From Polytrichum commune (Eukaryota; Streptophyta; Polytrichopsida; Polytrichales; Polytrichaceae): 64,000 bases of DNA. Positions 22,692 to 35,300 of the stretch are shown piece by piece. The number at the start of each line of letters is the position of its first letter. The first letter of the stretch is position 1. The stretch covers positions 75,159,554 to 75,223,553 of the forward strand of contig OX485803.1 in the NCBI GenBank assembly GCA_950295325.1. Reading direction: 5' to 3'. The translations under genes and the position numbers were made by a program. The notes below the pieces were generated by a model, which worked only from the letters and a program-made list of their open reading frames with translations, searched no databases and was not told where the DNA came from.

Positions 22692-25600
22692 GTCAACGCA
22701 CTCTCCTACTAAACATACTTAAGAATATTATGTCATACTTTCCAGCTTGCACAAAGCCAAACACACTTTCTTAACAATATATGGGCGGCACCAGGATATA
22801 AGTTGATTATCTATAAGTTAGACTAGAATAATACGTAGTATGCAGTTGTTCATGCATGCTTATCGTATATGAGACGGCCTCGCCTTCCAAATAATATGCA
22901 CATAGCTAACATATTTTATTGGACCTCACCGTCCAAAATGTTCAATACAAAGTTTCATGTTTGGCTTTAGTAGGAGCATTTTGAATGTATATGAATAGAC
23001 TAAGGACATCTTTGACTCTTGGTCAGTCTTGTGTGATATTTGCTAAACACGTACATGTGCTTAGATGGGGTCCACAATCCACGGACATAGGGTTCAATTT
23101 GAAGTAATTTGAGGCAAATTGAACGCTTGAACCAAACCTTTCTTTGGACTCTACCTTCCAAAACGGTTCTTCAAAACATGAGTGTTTTTTTTTTGGAGTT
23201 TTAGTTCTTGATTCTGGACCAATTTTGTTTCCTTCCAAATGATACTTCGCCTCGTCTTGGTTTTGGATTCTCATCTAACAGCCTTTTGTCTAGTTTACAC
23301 CTCTCGCCTATAGGATTGCTCCATTTGTTGGATCCTCATCATGCTCCCTCACCTAGGCAAGAGATTACCTTAAACAAACAAGGGTTGGGAATAAACATGT
23401 TGTGATTCTAAAAACATAATGCCGCAAATGTTAGTGGCACAACAACGTCCCATGGAACATGGAACCTCTTTTATTCACATGGCACATCACTTTGAATTTT
23501 GAAGTTTTTTTTCTTAGAAGAAATTGATAGTATTCTCATGAGATGTCCCTTTCCCACCACTTTCAATGAGCTTGTGCTTTTACACTTCCCCTATTAAGAT
23601 TGTATTTCCATTGAGAAGTAGAAACCAATAACTCTACAATGGCAATGGTTTTGGTTATGCTTTCCACCCCTTCCACCTACAATTGTAAACCCCCTAAAAT
23701 CACACTAGGTACCTACTAGAAGAAGTTGGTACCATAGTGACATGCTACATTTTGGTATCTCAATCGATATACATCTTAAGATGAGTACAACCTTATGCAA
23801 CAAACTAAACGGGTGCATGAAAATTTGTAAACATGCTAAGTCAAAAAAGCACCTACATTGGACACTTTGAGCACTTTAAATTTTTGATGTGTATGAAAGA
23901 TATATAAATACTTGCAAAGGGTAACAATCCATAAGGAGGTTAGTGCAACTGAACTCATGGAGTTTTAACATTGTGGGATTCAAATATGATCAATGAAAGT
24001 GAAGGCCTCTTTGAGTGCTAAAGTACAGTTACATTGCTCCCATTCCCCCCAACCCCTTCCTCCTTGCCCCCCTCCCTTTCAAGTTAATAAGTCAGAGCAA
24101 TGACTTTTGTCTCTCTCAATGAATGAGCTACATTGACACATGCAATTAGGTTGCCTCATTACCCATGCAAATTTCCCTGGGTCAAAATCATATAACTTTG
24201 TTTATTCATATGGATAGCAACCACATTAATATTATGTTTTTAAGATAGCAAATATGTCGAATAATGTGAAATGTCAATGAATTATTGTACGACGACCTGA
24301 CATATCTTTGTACATTTCTACAACCTTAGAACAACATCATTTAGTATTCATTTTGAAACACATAATTGGCCACTTTAGGGCCAAAACTAGGTGACGGAAT
24401 TTGGTCAACGATGGAGGTGGGCCATTCAACCTTCTAACCTAATAATAAAACTTCGGAATTGATGCTTGGATGCTTGCATCTTACAAAACTGAGAGGAAAC
24501 GACCTTGAAAGCGCTAAGACTTCTTGCATCTCGAAATACGGGACTTGATTCTTGCTAACGGCCGTTATTCTTCAAGCCCTGTACAGATTTACGTCGGCTT
24601 TTAGGAACTTTACCTACAACTGGTTCACTAAAACCAACAACTAAACAATGCCCTGCATGGAATCTGCCCTCGACTTAAGGTGACTTTATACAGGAGCCGG
24701 CCCTTTGATTCTCAAGCATCCAGCCCTCAACTTGATTTTGAAAATTCAGGTCCAACCTTGTCAGATCTAAAGTGAATAGGCTTGATTTTGGGTTCAATGT
24801 TTTTGAAAGGAAAATTTAGTGATGAAAATTAGCCCTTTGTGAATTGACGGTAAAGATGTTCACTATCCAACAAACGAGATGAGCCCAATCTGACCCATGT
24901 TGAGAGTTCAAACCAAAAAAAATTCATTCCATTTTGTTTCACCTGGTCCAAGATTTGGCTCCGAACTTTTGCCACCTAGGATGCCACACAGGATGAGTTC
25001 ATATTCAGGTCCAACCCTAGTATAAAGCCCTTGGGCCGGAATTAATTATGTAATTCCCCATTTTATGGGGAGCACTTAGGTTGTGCATTGTGAATTTTTC
25101 AAGAAGGAATTGTAAATCATCAATTTATCTTAATCGCAACCTCATGTAGCTACTTAGTAATTACTTTGTGCAAACATTATCATTTTGGGTACTCTAACAA
25201 CATAAATAGATAGTCTACAATAAGGAACATAGTAGGTATGTGAGCCTAAATTGGACACCGATTGTAAAATGATCAATATCTTCTAATATGTAACACCTCA
25301 ATTCATTCTAGGACATACACTTGTACATTGATGGCTATTGAAGAAATGTCTTCATTTTAGGGTCACATACCTTAAATATGTCTAAATGTGTGGATTGGTG
25401 GTTGACATTGGATGCATCTTTTCGTAGGCTTATGTTAATACTATAGATATTCCTTTGCTTTCAAAGTTTATATAGCATCCAAGAGTAATGTCAAGAATCT
25501 TGAGGTAGTATAGTTGACCTACTTGAGATGAATTAACCACAAGCATGTAGTCAATTTGGATGGATACATGTACACTTGCATGCAAACTTGTGAATTCTCA

Positions 25601-27488
25601 AGGCTTGTGAATTCTCCTCTTTCTAATCAAACTTCAAGAAGAAATTTCTAAAAATCTAATTCTCATTAAAATTCTTATCTCTTAAATAGATATGAATATC
25701 AAGCATATTCAAGATATTTTCTAGATAATTGTGGAGGCCAAGTTTGCTCAAAACCCTATACATGTATATTGTGGCCACCAATTTATAATGTATGTGGATA
25801 CATTATAAACATATGAGTCTTGGATAATCGACGTTTGTGTCATTAGAAATTTGTCCTACATCGCTAGAATAATTGCAAAACCTACCACAAATATTTGCAG
25901 GTTTGCATTATTCTTTCAATGATGTAGTGCAATTGCCGAGGACTTGTATATTAATAATGGTAGTTCAAACATTGTATACACATATGAGACCTCCCAGGAC
26001 TTAAATTTTTTTTGAGATATTTAGGTATTTAGATATTTAAAAAAAAATCTCTACCCTATCCTGAGAGGGCTCATGAGATTTGGATCATTTTGTGCAAGGT
26101 ATACGTAACAAGACCAAACCATCATGTGTTGACCAATCTTTCCTTTCTAACGCTTGCTATCCTTGTGTAAGTGGGATAGACATGCGTGACTTGTCATGTT
26201 GATCCAAGGGCCGTATGCTTTTGTTCATGTGAGAGTACGCAATCCCAAATTTAAGAACGGCAAGTTCTTTAACACCTTCCAAGTTCCGTGGGAGTCATTA
26301 ATTTATAGTACTACCTAGTAATTTAGGATGTCTTTTGACTTGGCATATGAGTGCCTCCTTCCTTGCAAGTTCGTGAATTCAAATACTTATCGCATCTCTC
26401 TCTCTCTCTCTCTCTATTTTTTTTATATGTGAGCACTTATAGCAAAGAGTCAATGATATTTATTGTCTGCACCATAGATATTACAGGGTGAATAAGGAGA
26501 CATCACCTTGAGCTCGATTCTCAAAAAGAGACGCATGTGTCCACTAAAATGATCCATCTCAAAGTTCCTTGAGCTTGGTTTTGAAAGAGCAAAAACTTGT
26601 GACAAGGCATTTGTGAAAGAGCTCATCTTTTGGGTGGCATTGTGAATGGAAGGAAAGTGAGGTGTTAATGAGCATGCACCAAATGTGTAAACATGTATCA
26701 TTGTTGTAAGGTTAAGGTGGTTTGGACATGATTGTTAGTCTTGAGCACATGAGTCGTGAGTAATTGACATGCATATTTGAGAAGTTGTCCTATGTCATTG
26801 AAATATCTACAAATCTTGATCACAATGGTAGATTTGCATGTTTCTCTCAATGATGCATGACGATTGCTGCTTGGATTCAAATGCTAGTAGTAAGTTCAAC
26901 TTATTTAATGTACCGATTGTTGTTCAGCTAGGACCTATTACACCCACTCAAAGTGTCTCCCAACAATGCCTTTGTTGCTTCAAGACAAAGATGAGAACAC
27001 TTCCAAACTTAATACACGGGTTTATTATTTATTATTTTTAATAGAGTTACGACATGATTTAGTTGAATTGCATAGCATGTACATACTATCAATTGCATGG
27101 TACCAATTAACTATGAGTATTGTTTTACATTAATTTGGGTTGAGCCAAAATGGTGCATTATTCATTGGATTTAATCCCTATGACTCACATGATTCATCAT
27201 CAACCTATGTAAGAAGTGATCTTGCAATCACTGGATGGCAACCAAAAGAAGATGACATGAGACACTTGCTGCTACAAGACAATTAAGGACTTCCATTTGT
27301 ATAAAAGTTCATGACTGGACCCCCGTTGTTTTTATTACACCTTTGTGCATGTTATAGTGCACTGTTGTAAACATACACTCAAAATCATCCGACACTCAAT
27401 CCCCACTCAATGAAATGGAATTGATTTTTAAATTTGGGAAACCAAAAGGCTAATGGGACTGAAAGCAATGATGACGCATCCTCTCTCA
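22692..27488. other. AT-rich spacer with degenerate repeats, no gene recognised
   Basis: No coding region is supported. The stretch at about 25815-25945 and that at about 26745-26870 share a series of short matches (GAGT.TTG, TTGTCCTA.., TTTGCAT..TTCT.TCAATGATG), so they are probably diverged direct copies ~930 bp apart, perhaps ends of an old small retroelement. A (TC)n microsatellite lies at 26394-26415. Confidence 0.35.
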
Positions 27489-27719
27489 CCATTCCACAAC
27501 ATTCTCGTTCACGAAAAAAAAAAACATTCTGGAGAAGTACACCACACCACACACTTGTCACACGTAAATGAAGAATGAGGGACGAATGACAAAAAGAAGA
27601 AGAGCCATTCCACAACATTCTCGTTCACGAAAAAAAAACATTCCGGAGAAGTACACCACATCACACACTTGTCACACGCAAACGAAGAACGAGTGACGAA
27701 TGACAAAAAGAAGAAGAGC
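27489..27719. repeat. Tandem duplication, period 116 bp
   Basis: Two nearly identical copies (27489-27604 and 27605-27719) start CCATTCCACAACATTCTCGT and end GACAAAAAGAAGAAGAG. They differ mainly in an A-run length and a few point changes, so the duplication is recent. It lies about 1.3 kb upstream of the aminopeptidase start. Confidence 0.8.
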
Positions 27720-29025
27720 GAAATGACGGCAGCTCCTTCCGAGATTATGTGCAAATCATCAAAACTCATGCACAGCCCAAATACAACTTCTTATCTTCCA
27801 CCTTCACCCAGAGCCCTCAGCTGTGACACGACTCCGAATCACAGCAAATTAGCCAAAAAGTAAGTAGACTCGAGGAAAATCGAGGCAAAAAAGCATGCTG
27901 GATGGGCATCCATCATCACCATCATCCTCTGAATTGAGGGTGATGATGCTTGCAGAGTTTTGCACTTTTTGGCAATGGAGGGATGAATGATGATGATGAT
28001 CATTGATGAGGCATGGCAGGGAGGGACGGTGGTCACTGGTAATGGATGAGGCAGGGGTCACGAACTTTCAGTTCAATCCAATCTCTGCCTGCCTGCCTGA
28101 TGAATGATGAATGATGATGAGCCCGGAGTGATTGAGGTGGCTGTGGCTGGATTTGCAGCCAGCAGTAGACAGACAGATAACTTAACTTTGAGCAGATTGA
28201 AGATAACATACTGTACATACCGCAGAAGAAGCTGTCAGCAGCATCTGCAGTAGCCAGTACTGCCGGATTTTCCAGTACTAACTTAAGCATCATCAGAAGA
28301 TTAGGAGGATCAGGAACTGTAAGTGGTTGAGTGATTCTCCTGCCGCACGGAATCAAAGTGGTACTGTAAGTTGTAGTGTGCAAATAATTAAGCTAACCCT
28401 GTGGGTCGTTAGTACTACTACTGCAGGCATTGTATGCATGTGTGCAGGGATATCTGATCTGCCGGGATTATATGTAAGCTGAATGATGTACATGTCCATG
28501 CTGCTGCTGCTAACTTAGTACCAAGTTTGCAGGAATGTGTAGCTTAGCGAAATCATGTTTCACATCCTAGTTAGTATGTACCGATTGGCAGGAAGGAACG
28601 ATTCACAGGTAGAATGTACTTCGTTCCGACTTGCAGGAAATTGCTTTAGCGGAATGGTTTACCTACATACATGTAAGTAAATGTGTGTACCTATAGAGGA
28701 ATGATTTACGGATTTGTGTGCAGGTAGGAAGAGAGAGAGAGAGAAGAGAGAGACTGAGTGCGGGTTCGAAGTGGAATTTGAGGAGTCGGCAGGAATCTGG
28801 AATCCGGAATCCGGACAGACAGAGACAGACAGACAGACAGACAAATAGGTGTCTGTATGTGTTATGTAGGTAAGAAACTGAGTTGAAACGAGGTGAGTTT
28901 GGGTGGGGGTTTTGGGTTTGGGAAATTGGGTTGGGTTAGGGTGAGTTGGCAGCAGAGGGGCCAAGTGGGAGGGGAGGGGGTGGGGAAACTTAGGAAACGG
29001 GGAAGGAGCTTCCGTCCCTGCGGCT
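27720..29025. promoter_or_regulatory. Upstream region of the aminopeptidase gene
   Basis: This region holds simple repeats: GATGAT/ATCATC clusters (about 27910-28120), GA repeats (28727-28755) and (CAGA)n (28814-28841). A G-rich leader runs up to the ATG at 29026. I could not fix a TATA box or start site; the GA-rich tract may lie in the core promoter or 5' UTR. Confidence 0.3.
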
Positions 29026-29361
29026 ATGGCGGCGGCCAGGACGACGAGTCTGCAGAGTACTTTGCTCCCTGCCAAGCTGCCACGCAACTCTTCTTCCTAC
29101 TCTTCTTCTTCTACTCGTGTTCCCATTCATCAGACTTCCTGTTCGCTTCAACCATCCTCCTCATTGCCATCATCCTCCACATCATCATTCCCATCGTCAT
29201 CATCCCACTTAGTGTCCTCTTCATTATCACCATCTTCTTCCTCTTCTCCCATCATCTCTCCCTCTCCTCCTTCTTCCGCGAGTGGGCCGCTGAGCATGTC
29301 CGTGGGGCTGCTGCCTGCTTCTTCTTACCTCCGGCGCTCACTCATCCGGGCGGCTGCTTGT
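29026..29361 (+). other. Exon 1: Ser-rich transit peptide
   Basis: Starts [20 protein letters not shown] and goes into a long serine tract encoded by TCN/ATC-rich triplet-like DNA (29086-29280), ending [10 protein letters not shown] before a consensus donor GTGAGT at 29362. It is rich in Ser/Ala/Arg and nearly free of acidic residues, as plastid transit peptides are. The next coding exon (31499-31546) is in phase 0 and continues [12 protein letters not shown]. The ATG is preceded by a stop-free GC-rich leader in another frame; that overlapping frame looks like a by-product of the triplet repeats. Confidence 0.6.
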
Positions 29362-32300
29362 GTGAGTGGATTCACACTCCTCGGTCAGTGTGCGGGAGGT
29401 TGGATCCCACGGATGGCTTGGGTTTCGAATCCTTGTTATACCGTTGTTTCCATTATTGTTTAGGCTTTTATTTGTTTGTGTTTACTGAGTAAGAAGAAGC
29501 TATATGATAGATGTAGATACACAACCCTTCTTTTTGACTGGATGAATCATAGGCTTCCTGTGGCGTCCCTTTTAAGCTCCCTTTTTGCACGTCACCTAAA
29601 TTCAGAGACCATCGAGTCTTCATTCACTCTTAAGTCTCATTAACCTTGCCAGTGTTGATGTGATCTTCTTGGTTTTTTTTGTATGAGTTTTGGCATCTGG
29701 GAGCACTGAAATAATATCTGGGGAGGTAGGATGCGTGTGATTTGAGCCTTGTCTCTGTCTCTGCTGGTCTGGGAGTCATCTGGGATTCCCCTCCATTGAG
29801 TCCTACTCTTGTTTGTTTGTTAGTTATTCGTTGTTGTTCATTAGGTGAGAGACGAATGATTGAGATATGTGTTATCGAAGGAGTCAGGCAGGAAGAGAGG
29901 CAGGTAGGGGTGGGTTGCTGTTTTCAAGATTGGAAGTAGCCTCGAATTACGTGGAGACTCAGATGCCAATTTAGTGGTGGCCAGTTTGAGTTTGAATTTG
30001 GAAGAAGTCGGTGTGGAGACTGGAGTTCTTGGCTGTTCGGTTCTGGTAGTGTTCTTGGGTTTATGTGCTGAGAAGTTCAGTTTTAGGGCACAATTTGTAC
30101 ATAATGATGGTCTTTTCAACTTTTCAGCTTTTCTGTTGAAAGAAAGCAATAATACTAGGAGCTTCGAACGTGACAGTGAAATTGTACTGACTTTTGAGGC
30201 AGTTTGCACCTAGATTACTGTGAAGCTTCCAATCCTGCGAAGAGAGTGCCTAAATTGAGTCATCATCTTTTGTCTGTATTTGTAGTGATTGAAAAGTGGT
30301 GTATCGATAAGTGCACTGATGTGAACACCGTGTTGCAATTTGAGTGGAACGGCAGTCACTCTGATGTTATCCTTCAGTCAGTTGCATTTGGAGATCGACG
30401 CACCGTTTCTGATTGTTGTGAGGCAGTCGTTTCGAAAAGCGGTCATTTAGGTGCCCATCTCATTGCAATTTGTAGGACCTGTCAATCAATAACGACGCCT
30501 TGAATCGATCCACTTGATTGTGAAAGACACAGACACAGATTGACGATATAGTTCATTTGTTGGAAAATGTGATTGCTTTAGCTACAATGACCATCATTAG
30601 GGAGTCTATTATGGACGGCAGCAGTTAGGGTTCGAACATTTTCTCCAGTTTTCGGTAATCATTGAGATGGAAAGATGAGGGTTCCTGCCAAGTTCAGCGG
30701 ATGTTGAAAGCAAAGTATTGATGATTTCTTGTGGATGTGCATATTTTTAGCAGGGTTTTTTTGTTTTTGTCGATAGGTAGATAGGTAGATGGATAGATAC
30801 TGCGTTGGGATGGTTTTGCGTCCATAAGTTGTTCCGTTCAGACATCATTTCTCCGTCTGGGATGAGAAGTTTCAATGTTTTGGGTCAAGATGATTACTGG
30901 AAGAAACATGGATTATCAGTTGCATGTTTCCTATCATCTCTACCTCCCTCAATGTGGGAGCCTTATTGAATGCTCGCAATGTTTGTTGTCCTTTAAATCG
31001 CAAAATGCTGATAGTGAGATGCAATTCTCATACCCAAATCTAATCCACCTGGATTTCAGATATTTCTTCTGTTCATTGCGCAATACTGGGTTTTGGCGTG
31101 CATAAATGGGATTTGGTCGAATAGTCGGATAAATCATGTGTCTTTTGGATTAGGAATTGTGCTCCATAATGCTCTACAAAGACCTATTTTGACGATTGGA
31201 GAGTTTTGGTGTCCTGAATTTGAAACTGTTGATGATGGTCTTCAGGGAAGATCATCTTGGGAGTTGGCAAGGGTTCGGAGCGCTACCACTTATGAGCGAG
31301 CTCTGAAAGCCAATTCTTTTTCAACAAGCATTAAGGCAAGCTAATTTACACTTACAAATTTGGTGCTTGTTGTTTCATATTCCTTCGTTTGCTTGTAAAA
31401 GTCCTTCGTCAATTTTACTGACTCCATTCTTGTAAGTTTTTGGCTACTACTCAGTCCTTGACTTCTTGTTGGGTGTGGATTGTATCTTTGATCTCTAGAG
31501 GCTTGCCTCACAGAAGCATTTTGGCAGCAGTCTACTCCAGTTGCAGGTAAGTTAGTAATCTATGCATTTTATTCTCATCAATATGCTCATGTATAGCTCT
31601 GAGTGCCTTTAACAAGGTCAGTATCATTTCGCCTTCTAGTTTTCTATCTTCTTTTTAAAGCAAATTCTGGTAGTTCTTCACAATAAATTAGAGCTGACAG
31701 GAAAAAATTGGTCTTTGGGAGCAGGGTTCAATACCATCTTTATCAGGGCGGGTCCAGTGTACACTTGCAGCACAGCCTAAAAGAGAAGACACAATGACAA
31801 AGGACGCACCAAAGGAGATTTTTCTCAAGGACTACAAGAAACCCGATTATGCCTTTGAGAAAGTATGCCACAAATAGACACTCTCTTTGCTGCAACATGT
31901 TCATATTATAGCCCTGTTGAATTTTATCACCTTCTTTTGCGTGGTGGTATATACTCATTTCTGTTGATATAGAGTAGTTTAGAGTTGATTTTTTTCTTTT
32001 CCTTTTCTAGATTACCTTGTTGGTTTATGCATTCCAGTTTCTGTGACTTAATCTATTAAGAGAGATTGTCTATTTACAAAAGTCTCTATATTCTAGATTA
32101 CTGGTTGCAGAGCCATTAATTCTATATATGAAAAATTAAGTGCCTTCTCTATTAATTGTACAGGTGGATCTGAAATTTGAGCTGGGAGAGGAGAAGACAT
32201 TTGTTTCATCCAAGATCCGTGTTGTGCCCACTTCGGGTGAGAGCTTGTTCTGAAGTATTACATTGCAAGGAAATTTGTACTCTTCTGTGTCAAAGAGGTC

Positions 32301-35300
32301 CTTGAGTTGCTTTATCAAAACCAGAGGGTGTAACAATCTCTTTTGGGGTCACAGGCGGCCATGCTCCATTGGTGTTGGATGGTGAGCATCTTAAATTGGT
32401 GACGCTGAAAGTGAATGGTCAAGATGTTGTGGTATGATTCCGTCTTACCCGATCTTTTTGTTTCTGAAAACTGGATGTTAAGGAATGTCAGTGAGGCCAT
32501 TTGACAGTAGAACCAAGTTAAACTGACGTCACAGCAAAGTAGGGTACGAAAGGGCCAAGTTGGAAATTCATGGGATTGTTTGGTCCAAAAATTTGCCTGC
32601 AAATTTGATATGGTAATTTGCACATATATGACTTCTCCAGTGTGTCGAACGATTTCTTTACGTACCTGACAATTGAAGTATGTTCTTTGATTTTCAGGAA
32701 CAAGACTATAAGGTTGAAGCTCGCAAGCTACATTTAACATCATTGCCTACTAGCCCATTTGATCTGGAGATTGTGACAGAGATAGAGCCACAAAATAACA
32801 CATCATTGGAGGGCCTGTATAAGTCAACTGGTAACTTTTGTACCCAGTGTGAAGCAGAAGGCTTTCGAAAGATCACTTACTTCCAGGCACGGTGCCCTCT
32901 TAAATCTGATTGCCAACTATGGATATTTTCAGCTGGTATCTGTTGGATATTTAGTATTGCTAACTACCAGAACTTGTGAAGGGAGGAGATTACTTGCTGA
33001 TATTTGTTGTCTTTCTTTTAAATTGAGGCAGGATCGTCCTGATGTGATGTCAAAATTCACGACCCGCATTGAGGGCTCAAAAAGCCTTTACCCTGTGCTC
33101 TTGTCCAATGGCAATCTAGTTGACCAGGGTGACCTATCTGTAAGTTCAACATGAGTACATTCTTGTTATTTCTTGCTTGTAGGAACTGCCAGTGACTGTT
33201 TCTGGCCTCCTAGGATTTAACTTTAAATGTTTGTGAGGCCCATTCTGGGCCTCAAGGTGTCAAATAGAAGGGTTGAAGATTACTTCTTATATTTTTAGCT
33301 AAAATTCTCAATGGTGACTTTATAAAAAATTATCATTCATTTCTCATGTGCATAATACCAATTGGAGCACATATTTATCTACAGAAATTTCCGAGAGGAT
33401 ATTTGAGCTTGCATAAATGACTTAGACTCAAAGTTACCATGTATATCTAGTTATTATTGTCACATGACTTTATTGCACTTCCTCTTGTTATTGGGTTTGT
33501 GCTAAATATTGATATAATTTCATAGAACAGAGGAAATATTATTTCAATAATTGTTGGGGTTTCATACAAATTGTCATGTACCCCATATAAGCACACCCCA
33601 GTCCTTTAATGGTTAGATGACCAATACTTGTTTCACGCAAGAGTTAATTCTCTTTTGACGCCTAATAATTTTCTCACTGCAGGATGGCAAGCATTATGCA
33701 GTCTGGGAGGACCCCTTCACAAAGCCTTGTTATTTGTTTGCTCTTGTGGCTGGTCAACTTGTGAGTCGCGATGATTCATTCACAACTTGTTCGGGGCGCA
33801 AAGTGGCACTCCGCATTTGGACTCCTCCACAAGATATTCCCAAAACGGCACACGCAATGAAATCATTGCAACTCGCAATGAAATGGGATGAAGATGTGAG
33901 TATTTGTACATACCTACCGGAACGGCTTCCATTTAATTTTGTGTGGAAATAGCGAGTGTACAAGGATTTGGCCTTCTTGTTGCAATGTGAAAAGTTCAGT
34001 GCACTCTGGATGTTGCAAGGACTCAACAGAAATGTGGTTGATAGTTGAACATAGGTGAAAAGGTCTGGTTGGGAACTCCTGTGCAAAAGCGTCCTTTCTT
34101 ACTTTATTTTATGGAAGAGACCTGTGTGCTTCAAATCATAAGTGTCCATGAGTGCAGAGGATATGATTTACTATTCAAACTTTGCTTATTCATAGTATAA
34201 CAAAAAAGATTATGCTTTGTGCTAGTTCCATGGTTTCTGTCTTATGCTTGCGTTGTTCCTGTTTTGTAGGTGTTTGGGTTGGAGTATGATCTTGACCTTT
34301 TTAACATTGTTGCTGTACCCGACTTCAACATGTGAGCTCTCTGCTCTACTGTTCCATTGCATCTATTTGAAATGTTGGTTTTGATTGTAGTGGAGATTTT
34401 CATTCATTAAAATCTGAAATTTTTCTTCTATACCACAGATACTGGTTGTGCTGATTGTAGAAACGTTGTTGTTTTCTTGTGACTGGATGCAGGGGTGCTA
34501 TGGAGAATAAGAGTCTTAATGTAAGCTCAACTCTCGTGAAATTGTTCTGTTTGTAGTGGTAAATTTGGTTTTGCAGGAAAAAGGGTCCTTAATCTCAATA
34601 TAGTTGCAGCCTGATATTTCCTGTAATGGATGATTTTGAGTTTGAGCATGCACAGTGCAGCTGAATTGGGAATCAAATATCTGCAGATTTTCAACTCAAG
34701 ATTGGTTCTGGCTTCTCCAGAGACTGCCACAGATGCAGATTATGCTGCCATTGAGGGGGTTATTGGTCATGAGGTGAGCGAGCACTTCTCTTTGCATTGA
34801 TGTTTTGGTTGCCAATGTGTCATGGAAATTTCACATGTTTTTCTACAATTTTCCTAATTCTCCAAGTCAAATTTAGTTTGATGTGAGTTGATACGAAGTG
34901 TTGGCGCCCCATTTTGCAATGATCTGAAAGCCAAGATGTGCCTTTTTTGAAGTAACTGATATTGTAAATGTTCGTGGGGTTTTGGCTGGATGATTGGGTT
35001 GGGATTGCAGTATTTTCACAACTGGACAGGCAACCGGTACATTGAGCTCCACATCTGCACATGATTGATTTCTGAGTTTTTCTTGGTTGTATTCAATGCA
35101 TCACACCTTATCTCTCCAGGCTTTAGGACTGGTAGTTGCAGTTGTTTGAGTGTCATGATTCTTGCCATTTAAGTTTTGGGAGTTTTCAAAATCTCTTGTA
35201 GATTATAGTTGTTTTGTTCTGAATGACTGGAATATCAATGGATAAATGTTTTTGTGCAGGGTGACATGCCGTGATTGGTTCCAACTTAGTTTGAAAGAAG

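Noticed and set aside
28659..29087. A 142-codon minus-strand frame
   Set aside because: It is low-complexity (CTGT/GA repeats) and antisense to the leader and exon 1, with no domain.
28893..29492. A 199-codon open frame overlapping the first aminopeptidase exon
   Set aside because: It overlaps exon 1 in another frame and owes its length to TCN/ATC triplet-like DNA; the exon-1 frame has the transit-peptide composition and a splice donor in the right phase.
30204..31344. Extra coding exons in the 2.1-kb first intron of the aminopeptidase
   Set aside because: Open frames exist but none resembles the family or links in phase to exon 2; the exon 1 to exon 2 join is simpler.
32315..32743. A 142-codon minus-strand frame
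   Set aside because: Antisense to aminopeptidase exons 5 and 6 and their intron; no family resemblance.
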